Position numbers and translations under genes: made by a program
In this document: one piece after another, positions 24,502-34,100 of the stretch
Layout of the letters: each line of letters begins with the position of its first letter
How positions within the stretch are numbered: position 1 is the first letter of the stretch
Notes under the pieces: generated by a model
Seen by the model: the letters and a program-made list of their open reading frames with translations, nothing else
Database searches by the model: none
What the model was told of the DNA's origin: nothing
DNA from: Leptotrichia buccalis C-1013-b
GTDB lineage: Bacteria > Fusobacteriota > Fusobacteriia > Fusobacteriales > Leptotrichiaceae
Direction: 5' to 3'
NCBI RefSeq assembly: GCF_000023905.1
Contig: NC_013192.1
Span: 1,426,001-1,490,000 of the forward strand
Length of the DNA: 64,000 nucleotides

Positions 24502-24510
24502 ATTATATCA
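24502..24510 (-). promoter_or_regulatory. Promoter of the SWIM/MoxR/VWA cassette
   Basis: On the minus strand, TGATATAAT (extended -10 with a perfect TATAAT, 24502-24507) lies about 70 bases upstream of the GTG start. No strong -35 box is present. No operator was recognised. Confidence 0.6.
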
Positions 24511-24554
24511 TAATTTTTTTATAAACTAAACTCTATTTAAAATTATATTTTATA

Positions 24555-24637
24555 ATATTCTCTGTTTAAAAAGCAAATATTTATTTTCATTAAGAACTTG
24601 AATATATTTTTGCTAAATAAAAAATCGTTGCTTTTTA
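24555..24637 (+). repeat. Diverged copy of the palindromic element
   Basis: The left part, TATTCTCTGTTTAAAAAGCA, matches the left arm of the element at 43655 (GTTTAAAAAGCGAA). The right part, TTGCTAAATAAAAAATCGTTG, matches its right half (TTGCTAAAAAATTCGTTG). The inner palindrome is lost. Confidence 0.4.
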
Positions 24638-24655
24638 TCACAACGATTATTTTAA
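24621..24655 (-). terminator. Terminator after the MORN-like gene
   Basis: AATCGTTG (24623-24630) pairs with CAACGATT (24641-24648). It is followed on the minus strand by TTTTTTATTT and begins 11 bases after the MORN-like stop codon. Confidence 0.8.
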
Positions 24656-24665
24656 ATGTTTTATT

Positions 24666-25226
24666 TTAATAATTATATTCCTGAATTATTTTTCCATCTT
24701 CTCCATACTCTTTTTGCAAAAATATTTTTCCATTTTCTAAATGACTTTCCATTTCCAATTTTCCAGTCTTAGAATTATATCTCCAGATAATTCCCGTTTT
24801 ATTAGCCAAACTTTCTTTTTTTACAATTTCTCCTGTATTTATATCATATATTTCATAATATTCCACATAATCTTTAAAATCATCTGGATTACTAAATGGA
24901 TGAAAATTATTTTTCTTTCTCAAAGTAGATTTTCTATAAAGTTTTCCATTATCATAATATTCTTCCATTTCTCCAACAGGTCCACTTTGATTATATTGTG
25001 CAGAAAATTCTAATTTACCAGTTTTTGAATCTCTTGCTTCAAATTTTACCATTCTTCCATTTTTTATTTCAAAAGTTAATGTTCCAGAAATATCCAAATC
25101 ATCAACATAAAGATATCTCAATATAAATACTCTAAACGAAACATTTGTGTTTTCACATTTGTAAATGCCGTTTTTAAAAGGAATATTTGTTTTTCCAGTA
25201 TATGGATTAAATTTTAGTCTTTTTCC
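24666..25226 (-). pseudogene. 5'-truncated MORN-like (YwqK-type) repeat protein
   Basis: The reading frame is open from 25226, just after an in-frame TAA, to the stop at 24666. No ATG lies near the front; the first usable start is a TTG at 25121 without a good ribosome-binding site. Coding-like sequence clearly continues upstream of that TTG ('KRLKFNPYTGKTNIPFKNG'). The repeats have the MORN-like pattern 'YYDNGKLYRKST', 'YNSKTGKLEMESHLENGKI' and 'YGEDGKIIQEYN'. YwqK-family proteins often occur beside toxins, but none is visible here. It is best read as a gene that lost its 5' end, though a TTG-initiated 151-aa product remains possible. Confidence 0.55.
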
Positions 25227-25288
25227 TTAAAAAATCCTATAATTTTGTCTCATCAGCCGCTTCTTCTTTTGAATTTACCTTTTTTCAA

Positions 25289-25342
25289 ACAAAAAATCTC
25301 TAAAAAAGCAGGAATTTTCCAACTTAAATAGAGATTTTTTTG
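25289..25342 (-). terminator. Terminator of the EIIA gene
   Basis: AATCTCTA (25295-25302) pairs with TAGAGATT (25329-25336) across a long loop, followed by a T run on the minus strand. It lies about 30 bases after the EIIA stop. Confidence 0.65.
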
Positions 25343-25370
25343 ATTTAATTAAAATTACTTTTCATTAAAA

Positions 25371-25889
25371 CTATTTTTGAACATTCAATACAACTGTTTC
25401 TCCTGCAGTTGCAGCTCCTGATTCAACTGGATTTAATGAAGCATAATCTTCATAATTTGAAATAATTACTGGCGTGATAATTGATTTTGCATTTGCTTTT
25501 AAGAAATCATAATCATATTTGATTAATGGATCTCCTGCTTTTACTACTGCTCCTTCTTCAGCGATTCTTTCAAATCCTTTTCCTTCCAATTGAACTGTAT
25601 CCATTCCAAAGTGAACGAAAATTTCAATTCCAGCAGGTGTTACAATACTAAAAGCGTGATTAGTATCAAAGATTTTTTCTACTCTTCCAGAAGCTGGTGC
25701 TAACATTACACCTGACGCTGTTGGTTCAATAGCGATTCCATCTCCTACCATTTTTTGAGCAAAAACTTCATCAGGTACTTCTGATAAAGGTAAGATGTTT
25801 CCTGAAATAGGTGCTACTACTTTCCCTTCAAATTCTTGTTTAGTTTCATCACCTTTATTACCTTTTTTGAATAAATCAAATAATCCCAT
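25371..25889 (-). CDS. crr: PTS glucose-type EIIA component
   Basis: The 172-aa cytosolic phosphocarrier relays phosphate from HPr to sugar-specific EIIB domains. Visible are the opening 'VVAPISGNILPLSEVPDEVF', the first active-site region 'NHAFSIVTPAGIEIFVHFGM' with the phosphorylated His in VHFG, and 'MVGDGIAIEPTASGVMLAPA'. It is the stand-alone type, not fused to EIIBC. No other PTS gene lies in the window. The ATG has a GGAGG ribosome-binding site. An extended promoter (TTGACT-17-TAACAT) lies about 50 bases upstream, so the gene is monocistronic. Confidence 0.95.
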   Translation of the reverse strand: MGLFDLFKKGNKGDETKQEFEGKVVAPISGNILPLSEVPDEVFAQKMVGDGIAIEPTASGVMLAPASGRVEKIFDTNHAFSIVTPAGIEIFVHFGMDTVQLEGKGFERIAEEGAVVKAGDPLIKYDYDFLKANAKSIITPVIISNYEDYASLNPVESGAATAGETVVLNVQK

Positions 25890-25936
25890 TTTAATTCCTC
25901 CAATTTATTTATTTTTATTTCAAATATCTCATTTTT

Positions 25937-25965
25937 ATGTTACCACATATAATCAAATTAGTCAA
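25937..25965 (-). promoter_or_regulatory. Promoter of crr
   Basis: On the minus strand, TTGACT (25960-25965) and TAACAT (25937-25942) are 17 bases apart, with a TGG extension before the -10. Confidence 0.7.
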
Positions 25966-26144
25966 ATTTTAATTTAAAAATAAATAATTTTTCTTCATTA
26001 TAATTTGATACAATAAAAACATTAAATATACTAAAAAACTATTTTAAAATCAGACTTAAAACTTATAATTGTTTTACGCAAATCTTAAATTTGGTTAATT
26101 TTTGTTAATTTAATTTTAAAAAAATTTACTAAATTTCTGCTGGA

Positions 26145-26741
26145 TTACATGTTTCCCTTTAAAATTTTCAAATTCCCCTTTGCATGCTTATCTCCAAGTG
26201 CCGCAGCTTTTAAAAACCATTCTTCAGCTTCTTTGAATTTTCCTTCACCTGCTAATATCATTCCTAGATGATTCATTGCATTCGCATCATTTTTCCAGGC
26301 TAAATGTAAATAAATATCCTTTTCCTTTTTAGTCTGATTAGTTTTGTTGTAAAATATTAATAAATTATTTCTTGCACCTTCACAATTTTTTTCAACTGCT
26401 TTTAGATAATATTCTTCCGCTTTTTCATTTTTTCCATTTTGTTCATATAAGACCGCAAGATTGTTTAAGGCATTCAAATCTCCATTTTTAATTGCCATTA
26501 TATAATATTTTTCCGCTTTTTTAGAATTATTTTGAGTAGCATATAAATATCCAAGATTATTGGCATATTCATAATCTCCCGCATCAATTGCCTTTAAAAA
26601 CCATTTTTCCGCTTCTTTATTTTGGTAACTGTTCTGAAAAATAAGTGCTATTTCATTCATTGCCTTTGTATCACCAGCTTGTATTCTTTTCATATACTCA
26701 TCCAGTAACTTATCCATTCTATTTTTTTTCAATATGTTCAC
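26145..26741 (-). CDS. Sel1/TPR-repeat protein
   Basis: The 198-aa protein consists almost wholly of about five 34-36-residue helical repeats of Sel1/TPR type. Examples are 'KNEAEKWFLKAIDAGDYEYA' in consensus form, 'KKAEKYYIMAIKNGDLNALN', 'EKAEEYYLKAVEKNCEGARN' and 'KEAEEWFLKAAALGDKHAKG'. There is no signal peptide, so it is probably cytosolic, unlike the Sel1 lipoprotein at 56746. Such repeats mediate protein contacts. It lies 20 bases after the rph gene and is probably the last gene of the glyA-rph transcript. No specific role can be assigned. Confidence 0.85.
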   Translation of the reverse strand: MNILKKNRMDKLLDEYMKRIQAGDTKAMNEIALIFQNSYQNKEAEKWFLKAIDAGDYEYANNLGYLYATQNNSKKAEKYYIMAIKNGDLNALNNLAVLYEQNGKNEKAEEYYLKAVEKNCEGARNNLLIFYNKTNQTKKEKDIYLHLAWKNDANAMNHLGMILAGEGKFKEAEEWFLKAAALGDKHAKGNLKILKGNM

Positions 26742-26761
26742 CTGCCTTAACCTAAAGTTTT

Positions 26762-27457
26762 TTATAACTTAAACAATTTATCAAAGGCATTTTTTGATAA
26801 TTCAATAAATTTTAAAAGTTCTGTTTGTGTAAAAGTCGCTTCTTCCCCTGTTCCTTGAAGCTCGATAAATTCACCTTTATCATTCATTACGATATTCATA
26901 TCCACATCTGCTCTTGAATCTTCTTCGTATTCTAAATCAAGAAGCAGTTCATTTCGCACCTTTCCAACACTTATTGCCGCAACTTTAGCTTTAATTGGCA
27001 TTTCTTTCAGCTTTCTCTCATCAATTAATTTTTCTATTGCTAGTTCCAAAGCTAGATATGCTCCTGTTATTGAGGCAGTTCTTGTCCCGCCGTCAGCCTG
27101 AATCACGTCACAATCAATCATTATCGTTCTTTCTCCCAATTTTTCCAAATCTATTGTCGCTCTTAAAGCTCTGCCAATTAGCCTTTGGATTTCCATTGTT
27201 CTTCCAGAAAGTTTTCCTTTTGTTGATTCTCTTTGAACACGTGTGTTTGTAGCTCTTGGTAACATACTGTATTCTGCTGTTATCCATCCAGATCCGGTTC
27301 CCCTCAGCCATCTCGGTATTTTTTCTTCAACAGTTGCATTACAGATAACCTTTGTATTTCCAAATTCAATCAGAACTGAACCTTCAGGATGAATAATATA
27401 ATTTTTAGTTACTTTTACTTCTCTCATTTCGTCATTTTTTCTATTATTATTTCTCAC
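26762..27457 (-). CDS. rph: RNase PH
   Basis: The 231-aa enzyme removes 3' nucleotides from tRNA precursors by phosphorolysis. It carries '[20 protein letters not shown]', the RNA-binding '[19 protein letters not shown]', '[19 protein letters not shown]' and the active-site region '[20 protein letters not shown]'. The length is normal. The start codon is GTG (27457) with an AGGAG ribosome-binding site, 20 bases after the glyA stop. It is therefore co-transcribed with glyA. Confidence 0.96.
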   Translation of the reverse strand: MRNNNRKNDEMREVKVTKNYIIHPEGSVLIEFGNTKVICNATVEEKIPRWLRGTGSGWITAEYSMLPRATNTRVQRESTKGKLSGRTMEIQRLIGRALRATIDLEKLGERTIMIDCDVIQADGGTRTASITGAYLALELAIEKLIDERKLKEMPIKAKVAAISVGKVRNELLLDLEYEEDSRADVDMNIVMNDKGEFIELQGTGEEATFTQTELLKFIELSKNAFDKLFKL

Positions 27458-27477
27458 ATTTTCTCCTAAATATTCGC

Positions 27478-28722
27478 TTATTTTCCTTTATAAAGTGGAA
27501 ATCTTCCTGTTAATTCTGTAACTTGCTCTTTTACTTCGGAAATTTTTTCGCTATTATCTATGTTTCCTAATACAGTCAATATAAATTGTGCCACTTGTTT
27601 AGTTTCTTCTTCTTTAAACCCACGAGCTGTAATTGCAGGTGTTCCAAGTCTTATTCCACTTGTGACAAATGGTTTTTCAGGATCATTTGGAATGGCATTT
27701 TTGTTACAAGTAATTCCAGCTTCTTCAAGTTTTGCTTCAGCCAATTTTCCTGTAACTCCCATTGGACGTAAATCTACTAGCATTAGATGATTGTCAGTAC
27801 CACCACTTACGATTCTAAGTCCACCTTTTACAAGTTCTTCAGCCATAACTTTTGCATTTTTAGCTACTTGTTCCTGATATTTTTTAAATTCTGGACTAAG
27901 AGCTTCTTTAAAAGCAACAGCTTTTGCAGCAATTATATGAACTAATGGTCCGCCTTGTATTCCTGGAAATATTGTTTTATTCACTTTTTTAGATATTTCT
28001 TCATTATTTGTCAAAATTATTCCACCACGAGGCCCTCTTAATGTCTTATGAGTTGTAGAAGTTACAACATCTGCATATTCTATTGGATTTGGATGAAGTC
28101 CAGCTGCCACAAGTCCTGCAATATGAGCCATATCAACCATCAAATATACCCCTATTTCATCAGCAATTTCCCTAAATTTTTTAAAGTCAATAATTCTCGA
28201 ATATGCACTTGCTCCTGCAACTATCATTTTAGGCTTTTCTCTTAAAGCAATTTCTCTAACTGCTTCATAGTCGATTAATTCAGTTTCAGGATTTAATCCG
28301 TATTCTAGACCGATATAATTTTTTCCTGAAAAATTTATTTTATAACCATGTGTCAAATGTCCACCTGCACTAAGGCTCATTCCCAAAATTTTATCTCCAG
28401 CTTCAAGAAGTCCCACATAAACTCCCATATTAGCTTGTGAACCTGAATGCGGCTGAACATTTGCATATTTTGCTCCAAATATTTCCTTTAATCTCTCAAT
28501 TGCCAAACTTTCCACAACATCAGCATTTACACAACCACCATAATATCTTTTCCCTGGATAGCCTTCAGCATATTTATTTGTAAACACTGACCCTGCTGCT
28601 TCCATTACCGCCTTTGAAACAAAATTTTCTGATGCAATAAGCTCGATTCCTTCTTCTTGCCTCTTTTCTTCTTCCACAATCGCATTGTACACTTCCAGAT
28701 CTACATCTTTTACATAACTCAT
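27478..28722 (-). CDS. glyA: Serine hydroxymethyltransferase
   Basis: The 414-aa PLP enzyme interconverts serine and glycine and feeds one-carbon units to folate. Motifs are '[17 protein letters not shown]', '[17 protein letters not shown]', '[15 protein letters not shown]', the PLP Lys in '[17 protein letters not shown]' and '[16 protein letters not shown]'. It has the normal length and a CAGGAGG ribosome-binding site. It is followed closely by rph. Glycine metabolism is also visible in the riboswitch-controlled symporter at 43757, but the two loci are not linked. Confidence 0.97.
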   Translation of the reverse strand: MSYVKDVDLEVYNAIVEEEKRQEEGIELIASENFVSKAVMEAAGSVFTNKYAEGYPGKRYYGGCVNADVVESLAIERLKEIFGAKYANVQPHSGSQANMGVYVGLLEAGDKILGMSLSAGGHLTHGYKINFSGKNYIGLEYGLNPETELIDYEAVREIALREKPKMIVAGASAYSRIIDFKKFREIADEIGVYLMVDMAHIAGLVAAGLHPNPIEYADVVTSTTHKTLRGPRGGIILTNNEEISKKVNKTIFPGIQGGPLVHIIAAKAVAFKEALSPEFKKYQEQVAKNAKVMAEELVKGGLRIVSGGTDNHLMLVDLRPMGVTGKLAEAKLEEAGITCNKNAIPNDPEKPFVTSGIRLGTPAITARGFKEEETKQVAQFILTVLGNIDNSEKISEVKEQVTELTGRFPLYKGK

Positions 28723-28783
28723 TTTAGTTCCTCCTGCTCTTATTTTTTATTATTTATTTTAATTAGCTTCATACTTAAAATTT

Positions 28784-29767
28784 TTATTTTATAATTCTTA
28801 TTTTTCTATAATTATAATAAAGTGCTTTTATCAAATCATACTCAAAAGGCGAATTTAAATCCCCGTATCTCATACTCAACATAGAACGGGCATTTAACCC
28901 TGTAACAATCGGTCTTGTACTTCCATAAATATTTTTATCAAAAACTCCTGTATCAAAAAACAACTTGTCTTCAACTAGACCTCGCACTGCTCCTTCTCCT
29001 AAAGTATCTACTGCCGTTCCAAATGCATCTCTTAAATTACTTGGACCAAATACAGGTAAAATTAAATATGAACCTCCTCTTACGCCATAATGCCCTAGTG
29101 TATCTCCCATTGTTTCAGGATCTTTTTTCATTCCAAATTTTGTAGCGACATCGGCTACTCCCAGAACTCCCACAGTTGAATTTACAAAAAATCTTCCAAG
29201 TGCATTTACTGCTTTTCCAGGTTTTAATTGTAATACTGAATTTACAAATGTAGGTATTTCATTAAAATTATTATAGAAATTTGAAATTCCTTTTCTAATT
29301 GGTTTTGGGACAACTGCTGAATAGACACGTGAAGCTGGGTAAAGTACTTTTCTATCAAGTTGTGTATTAAAAGCATACATTCTTCTATTAAGAGGTTCCA
29401 ATGAATCTTTTATTCCTGTCAGCTCAAAAACTTGGCTGGAAACAATGTAATCTTCATCTAATTCTTCCAAATTTGCTGCTAAAATCCCATAATTATCCTG
29501 TTCAAAAGCAACATATTTATTCTCATCTTTTTTATTTTTTTTATTAGTTTTTAAGTTTGTATATGAAACCACGTCAATATTTTTATCTGGCGCTTTTTCA
29601 TTTTTCTCTTCTGTAAATTCTATAAAAATATCATCATTTGCTTCTTTTTCATTTTCTTCAATAAATACCGCTGTATTTTCATTTTTCAAGTTTTTAGCTT
29701 TAGCTTGACCAACTGTTGCAATAATAAGCATAGTTCCAAATATTAATAATTTATTTTTTCTTGTCAT
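28784..29767 (-). CDS. mlaA: MlaA-family outer-membrane lipid transport protein
   Basis: The 327-aa protein has an N-terminal signal (LLIFGTMLIIATVGQAKA) and an acidic linker to about residue 105. The MlaA/VacJ domain follows: 'DSLEPLNRRMYAFNTQLDRK', 'PKPIRKGISNFYNNFNEIPT', 'RFFVNSTVGVLGVADVATKF' and 'DTLGHYGVRGGSYLILPVFG'. MlaA removes misplaced phospholipids from the outer leaflet of the outer membrane. There is no lipobox Cys near the cleavage site, so anchoring differs from E. coli MlaA. It starts 3 bases after a secreted hydrolase gene, which suggests a joint lipid-handling role. The other Mla genes are not in the window. Confidence 0.9.
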   Translation of the reverse strand: MTRKNKLLIFGTMLIIATVGQAKAKNLKNENTAVFIEENEKEANDDIFIEFTEEKNEKAPDKNIDVVSYTNLKTNKKNKKDENKYVAFEQDNYGILAANLEELDEDYIVSSQVFELTGIKDSLEPLNRRMYAFNTQLDRKVLYPASRVYSAVVPKPIRKGISNFYNNFNEIPTFVNSVLQLKPGKAVNALGRFFVNSTVGVLGVADVATKFGMKKDPETMGDTLGHYGVRGGSYLILPVFGPSNLRDAFGTAVDTLGEGAVRGLVEDKLFFDTGVFDKNIYGSTRPIVTGLNARSMLSMRYGDLNSPFEYDLIKALYYNYRKIRIIK

Positions 29768-29770
29768 ATT

Positions 29771-31069
29771 TTAGTTTTCCTCCAATTTATCTACCATTAA
29801 TTTTGACACATCTTTATGCCATAACACTCCTGTATGCCCACCAAATGGTATTAAAACTCTATTTGAAAATGTTTTCTTTATATAATCCAAATCTTCATCT
29901 TCAAGTAAAATATCATCCGTTGAAGTTATAAATACAATATTTTTATTATTTTTATCTATAAAACTCTGAACATGTCTTAAATCAAACTCGTTTACAAAGT
30001 CATCCAAACTTAAATCAGGATTTTTATTTTTCTTTAAATACGGATATAAAATCTCTGTTGAGTATTCATCAAAAGAAACTGACAATCCTTCCTTAAATTC
30101 TTCTGTAACCGAATCAAATCGTTTATAAGACTTTTTATGAGAAAGCCGACCCACAGCATTTTCTCCACTAAATACTTCTCCAGCAAAAGTCATATTTGCT
30201 GAATAAAATCTGAACATTAGCCCTATCAGCACTTCAAAATCCTTTTCTCCAAGTCCTAATTTTCCTAACGATGTTTTAAGATCTGAAAATTCTATATCTT
30301 TTATCCTTATTGATTTATCGTACATAAGTTTACTAAATATTGTATCTAAATATTTTTCCAAACTTCTCGCATCATATATTCCATTTTTTACTAAGAAATC
30401 ATCTAATTTTCTTGTAGAATTTAAAATACTAACTGGTGAATTTAATAAAAGTGATTTTTCTATCCCAATTTTTCTATTATTTCTATCATCCATTTCATGA
30501 ATTAATATCGACTGGAATCCTCCTAGACTATAACCTCCAGTATATATTTTATCAATCTTCATTCCATTATTTTTCTCTTGTAAAACAGCCTTTTGTATTA
30601 AACTATATAGTTGTTCTGTTTCATCCTTTATATATCCAGCATATCTATTTTTACTTTGACTAACTATGTACGGCATTGTGGTAGGTGAGCTGAATGTAAT
30701 TACATTATAACCCCTATCATAAAATACATTTGCTATATATAGTGATAATCCACTGCTATAGAGTGATCCTGTTCCTGAAATCAAAATCATAAGCGGCGCC
30801 TTTTTATTTTGTGTCCAAACACCATAATCATAATCGCTCCATTGTCTTAATATTTCAGGAATTTTCTTAGTCGTTTTAAATTTTCTAACTTTTGGACCTT
30901 TTGCATTTTTAAACTGATAATGTTGATTAGCTGGCGTTCCAAGAACTGTTGCCATTATTGCGCTGTCTTTGTATGGATAATCACTTGCTATCTGTGAAAT
31001 ATCCGTTTCAGAAAAGCCAATAATCGAAAACATCAGTATTACTGTTAAACCTAATATTTTTTTTAACAT
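29771..31069 (-). CDS. Secreted alpha/beta hydrolase, lipase/esterase-like
   Basis: The 432-aa protein has a signal peptide (ILGLTVILMFSIIGFSE). It carries an oxyanion-loop-like 'LMILISGTGSLYSSG', a nucleophile elbow 'IYTGGYSLGGFQSIL' (GYSLG), a late acidic residue region 'IVFITSTDDILLEDED', and a C-terminal His in 'RVLIPFGGHTGVLWH'. This gives a plausible Ser-Asp-His triad of a periplasmic or outer-membrane lipase. It overlaps nothing but is only 3 bases from mlaA. A phospholipase role linked to outer-membrane lipid balance is inferred. An imperfect palindrome lies between its upstream ribosome-binding-like site and the ATG. Confidence 0.8.
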   Translation of the reverse strand: MLKKILGLTVILMFSIIGFSETDISQIASDYPYKDSAIMATVLGTPANQHYQFKNAKGPKVRKFKTTKKIPEILRQWSDYDYGVWTQNKKAPLMILISGTGSLYSSGLSLYIANVFYDRGYNVITFSSPTTMPYIVSQSKNRYAGYIKDETEQLYSLIQKAVLQEKNNGMKIDKIYTGGYSLGGFQSILIHEMDDRNNRKIGIEKSLLLNSPVSILNSTRKLDDFLVKNGIYDARSLEKYLDTIFSKLMYDKSIRIKDIEFSDLKTSLGKLGLGEKDFEVLIGLMFRFYSANMTFAGEVFSGENAVGRLSHKKSYKRFDSVTEEFKEGLSVSFDEYSTEILYPYLKKNKNPDLSLDDFVNEFDLRHVQSFIDKNNKNIVFITSTDDILLEDEDLDYIKKTFSNRVLIPFGGHTGVLWHKDVSKLMVDKLEEN

Positions 31070-31182
31070 TTCTTTACTCTATGTGAAAATTTTCCACATT
31101 ACTCCTTTCTTATTCAAAAAAATAAATTTTTTTATTATATTTTATCAAAAATATCAAAAAATTACCAGTAAAAAAGAAAAAA

Positions 31183-34100
31183 TTATACATCCACCGATAC
31201 AATCTTAGTTTCCCCAATTTCCTTATTCATCGTAACCCCATAAAGCCTGTGAGAACCTTTCATCGTTTCCTTGTTATGAGTAATCAGGATAAACTGTGAC
31301 TTATCGATAAACTGGTGCAATAATTCCACAATTTTTTTTGTATTTTTTTCATCTAATGCCGCCTCTATTTCATCAAAAAATGTAAATGGGCTTGGCTTAA
31401 ACATAAAGATTGCCATTATAAACGAAACTGCCAGCATTGATTTTTCCCCACCTGAAAGCAGCAGCAAAGTCTGTTCAGGCTTATTTTTATATTTTACGCT
31501 AAGTTCCAGACCTGTCGTTAAAAGATTTTCTGGATCAGTCATCTTAATTATTCCCTTTGCACCATTCAGAATTGTTTCACACATATACGCAAAATTTTTA
31601 TTTATTTCTTCGTAAGCCACCAAAAATTTACTTGTAACTTCCTGTTCAATTTCCCGTATAAATCCAAACAATGCTTCCCGGCTTTCCAGCAAATCCTTTT
31701 TTTGAGCCACAATGTTCTGATAATGCTCATTTTCATGCTCAAATTCTTCAATGGAAGCTAAATTAACTGCCCCTATGTCATTACGATTTTTCTCATTTAA
31801 CGATAATTTTCTTTTCGTTGTCACCAGTTCATTTTCATTAGCAATTTCAAAATACTCTTCGTTATTCAAAATTTCTTCATTTTCCAGTTCATTAAATTCA
31901 GCTTCCTGATTCTTTAACTCATTTTCATTCTGGACAATTTTTTCCATTAATGCTTCATAATCCTTTTGACTTTTAAATATTTTCAATTCAGCATCCTTTA
32001 CTTCGCTAATAAATTTTATCTCTTTTTCTTCGATTTCATAAATATTTTTTTCAGTTTTCTGAATTTCATTCTGAATATTTTCAATAATTACTTCACTTTT
32101 CCCAGTTTCACTTTTCTTATCCGATATTTTTTTCAAAAGCTCATTTCCCAGTAATTCTCTTTTTTTCTGAAATTCATCCAGTTCCAGCTTTTCATTCAGT
32201 AATTTCTTATAATCAGATTCAATTTCTGCAAAACGATTTTTATTATTATCCGTTCTAACTTTCAAAATTTCATAATCTCTATCGGCAATATTTAATTTCT
32301 GAATAAATTCGTCAATATTTTCAAAATTTTTCAATTCTTCATTCAAACTTGTCATTTTTAGATTATTTTCTTTAATATATTTTTCAATATTCTGAATTAT
32401 TTCAAAATTTTCCTGTATTCTTGCCTTTTTTTCTAAAATAAATTTCTCACTTTCCAAAACTTCATAATTCAAAGTTTCAATTTCCCGCTGTTTCCTGTTA
32501 AATTTCATACTAAAATCATTATAATTTTCATTAAAGTTCTGATATTCATTTTTAAAATTTTCAAATTTTTTCTCAAATTCTATTCTTTCAGATTCAATTT
32601 TTTCTCCTTCTGAAACAATTTCTAATAATTTTTTTTCAAATTCTTTTAAATTCTTTTTATTTTTTTCAATTTCACTTTCCAGATGTTTCAATTCCTTTTT
32701 TCGCTCCAGAATTTCATCCTTCCCTTTAAACGAATGCCCGCCAGTCATTCTCCCACGGGAAGTGATAATATCCCCCTCAAGTGTAACAATCCTGTCATTA
32801 AACCCCTTTTTCAAAAGCTCTGTTCCAACTTCCAGATTCTCTACAATAACCGAATTTCCATACACAAACTGAATAACTTTTTCTATATTTTTATTTACAA
32901 ATTTCTTATCAGCTTTCACAATATTTCTTGCAAAATCGATAATTCCATTTTTTCCTTTTGTATTTAAAATTATATTTTGACTTTCTTCCTCTGACATTTT
33001 ATTTTTTAAATTGTTTTTCTGTGAAATTTTTTCAATTTTAGGTAAAAAATCATTCATTTTTGAAACACGAATGTTTTCAATTGGCAAAAATGAAGCTCTT
33101 CCCAGCTTTTTTTCCTTCAGAATCCCAATACATTTCTTCCCAATTTCACTATCTTTTACAACAATATCCTGAAACATTCCGCTTGATAAAGTCTGCACCG
33201 CTTCCTCAAATCCCGCTGGAATATCAATCAAATTAATAAATGCACCAATTACTCCATCAATTTTTTCATTCAGGATGTACTTTATGCTTCGGTTAAAAGT
33301 TTCATTTTTTTCAAGTGCATTCGCAATCGCCTTATGCTTGACTTCAGAACTTTGAAGACTATAGCTGATTTCATTCTTTTTATTATTAATTCTGGAATAT
33401 TCTTTTCGTAATTCATCAGTTTTTTCCCTTAATTTCTGAATTTTTACCTCATTTTCAAGTTTTTCCTTTTCTTTTTCAGATTTTTTATTTTCAATTGTCT
33501 GTTTTTCCTGATTTATCTTGTCAAATTCTATTTCTAAGGACTTTTTTTCGTTAATAAGCCTTTTATTTTCAGATTTTGCTGATAAAATTCTTTTTTCCAA
33601 ATCTTCATTTTCCCCAGAAATTTTTATTTTATCCACTTCAAAATTAGAATTTTTTTGTGTGCATTCTTTTAGTTCAGATACTATTTTCTCATTTTTTCGT
33701 TTAAGCTCTCCAACTTTACTTTCCCACTCAGATTTTTCCTTTTCCTTTGAAAATAAATCTTTTGTTATTAATTCAAGCTCATTTTTAGAATTTTTTAGAA
33801 TTTCCTCTTTTTCCGCAATGTCCTTATCCAAAATATTTTTTCTTTTAGATTTTTCATTTGCTTCAGTTTCTAAATTAGAATTTTGATTAACTAGCTTTGA
33901 ATATTCATCTTTTAAATTTTGAATATTTTTTAAATTTTTTCTATTTTCATTTTTTTTATTTTCTAAATTTTTATGCAATTCTTCCTTAATTTCAATCATT
34001 TTTTGAAGTTCATCTTTTTTATGTAAAAGATTTTTTTCGTTTTCTTTCAATAATTCCTTAATTTCCTGATTTTTTTCCTCATATTCATATTTTAAGGAAG

